From Rickettsiales bacterium (lineage in GTDB: Bacteria > Pseudomonadota > Alphaproteobacteria > TMED109 > TMED131), in contig NZFJ01000050.1 of the NCBI GenBank assembly GCA_002690625.1, forward strand, positions 1 to 8,217: 8,217 bases of DNA. The letters are read 5' to 3'. Shown one piece after another: positions 7,311 to 8,217 of this stretch. The notes below the pieces were generated by a model. The model was not told the origin of the DNA. It made no database searches and worked only from the letters and a program-made list of their open reading frames with translations. Made by a program: the position numbers and the translations under genes. Position 1 is the first letter of the stretch; every line of letters begins with the position of its first letter.

Positions 7311-8217
7311 ATGAATTTTAAAATGATGAAAATAAATAGTTTGTTTTGTTTTTTAACCCCTTTATTATTTTTAATCTTATCTTGTAGCAAGGTTGATGAT
7401 AATTCTATCAAAATAGGACACGTCGCTCCTTTGACTGGAAATCAAGCACACCTTGGCAAAGACAATGAAGCCGGAGCAATCTTAGCCATCAATGATTTGA
7501 ATAATTCAAATATTTCCATTAACGGAAAGCCAGCAAAGTTTGTTTTAATTTCTGAGGATGATGCTGCTGATCCGAAACAAGGTACAGCTGCTGCCCAAAA
7601 GCTCATAGACTCCGAGGTTGTCGGAGTCATTGGCCATCTAAATTCAGGTACTACCTTTCCTGCCTCAACTATGTATTATCGCGCTGGAATACCTCAAATT
7701 TCTCCTTCCGCAACATTGCCAAAATATACACAACAGGGTTATGAAACTGCTTTTAGAGTTGTTGCAAATGATGTACAACTTGGTGGTGGTTTAGGAAAAT
7801 ATGCAGTAAAAAGTCTTGGTGCAAAAACTGTGGCAGTTATAGATGATAGATCAGCATATGGAACTGGTGTTGCTGATGAATTTAAAAAAGGTTTTATGAA
7901 ATATGGTGGCTCAGCTGTAACACATCAATATACAAACGACAAATCAACAGATTTTTTTGCAATACTCACCTCTATTAAATCTAAGAGTCCTGATATTATT
8001 TTTTTTGGCGGTATGGATGCTGTTGCTGGTCCCATGATAAGACAAATTAAACAACTAGCTATTGATGTTCCATTTATTGGCGGAGATGGTATTTGCACTG
8101 CAGAGCTTCCGAAACTTGCAGGAAAAGCAATTGGAACGAATAAAATCTTCTGTGCTGAAGCAGGTGGTTTATTAGATAGTGCTAGCATCAAAAAAAATGA
8201 AGAGTTCAGAAATAGGT
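7311..8217 (+). CDS. Branched-chain amino acid ABC transporter substrate-binding lipoprotein, 3' end cut by window
   Basis: The first 302 residues of a periplasmic binding protein of the LivJ/LivK type (Peripla_BP_6 fold), which captures leucine, isoleucine, valine or a related compound for an ABC importer. The N-terminus is a lipoprotein signal: lysines at 4 and 7, a hydrophobic stretch, then ILSC with C25 as the probable lipidated residue, so it is likely tethered to a membrane. The mature part shows IKIGHVAPLTGNQAHLGKDN, EDDAADPKQGTAAAQKL, GHLNSGTTFPAS and ISPSAT (ligand-cleft segments), DDRSAYGTG, FFGGMDAVAGPM and GGDGICTAELPKLAG. These closely resemble Burkholderiales homologues. Family length suggests some 75-90 residues lie beyond the right edge. 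It sits 24 bases after smpB; any permease and ATPase genes would have to be outside the window. Ligand specificity cannot be told from sequence. Confidence 0.95.
   Translation, partial: MNFKMMKINSLFCFLTPLLFLILSCSKVDDNSIKIGHVAPLTGNQAHLGKDNEAGAILAINDLNNSNISINGKPAKFVLISEDDAADPKQGTAAAQKLIDSEVVGVIGHLNSGTTFPASTMYYRAGIPQISPSATLPKYTQQGYETAFRVVANDVQLGGGLGKYAVKSLGAKTVAVIDDRSAYGTGVADEFKKGFMKYGGSAVTHQYTNDKSTDFFAILTSIKSKSPDIIFFGGMDAVAGPMIRQIKQLAIDVPFIGGDGICTAELPKLAGKAIGTNKIFCAEAGGLLDSASIKKNEEFRNR

Noticed and set aside
7442..8191. Minus-strand open frames opposite the substrate-binding protein gene
   Set aside because: The plus-strand frame encodes a clear LivJ-type protein throughout; the antisense frames are shadows.

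Overview
This AT-rich window most likely comes from a member of the Betaproteobacteria, Burkholderiales-like. The evidence is protein detail and gene order. GuaA carries the GKSWY...[20 protein letters not shown] segment and the REFG/RxxGHxxLL...[13 protein letters not shown] segment typical of betaproteobacterial GMP synthetases. SmpB starts MSI and ends in a betaproteobacterial-type tail. The solute-binding protein closely resembles Burkholderia/Ralstonia branched-chain amino acid binding proteins as I recall them. The order guaA-guaB-rnfH-ratA facing a divergent smpB is a known betaproteobacterial arrangement. The low GC content, by eye roughly a third, is unusual for that class and suggests a streamlined, perhaps planktonic, lineage. 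That last step is inference.

Layout. Positions 7-2016 (minus) encode a TPR-sulfotransferase fusion. Positions 2017-2513 are a very AT-rich gap holding one candidate 42-residue small ORF with a Shine-Dalgarno sequence. Positions 2514-6807 (minus) hold a compact block transcribed ratA > rnfH > guaB > guaA > unknown membrane-anchored protein, with junctions from an 8-base overlap to 42 bases. Only 11 bases separate ratA from the divergent smpB. On the plus strand smpB is followed after 24 bases by a lipoprotein-type branched-chain amino acid binding protein that runs off the right edge.

How the genes work together. guaB and guaA are consecutive steps from IMP to GMP. ratA and smpB both belong to ribosome-linked families: a START-domain protein reported to affect 70S formation, and the tmRNA partner for ribosome rescue. 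The left end (sulfotransferase, AT-rich gap, small ORF, unknown membrane protein) is the accessory-looking part.

The most unusual direct observation is the guaA start. No ATG, GTG or TTG exists in frame between the upstream stop and the conserved amidotransferase N-terminus. A CTG sits exactly where the family's initiator methionine belongs. I did not find a convincing new defence, mobile or CRISPR system here.
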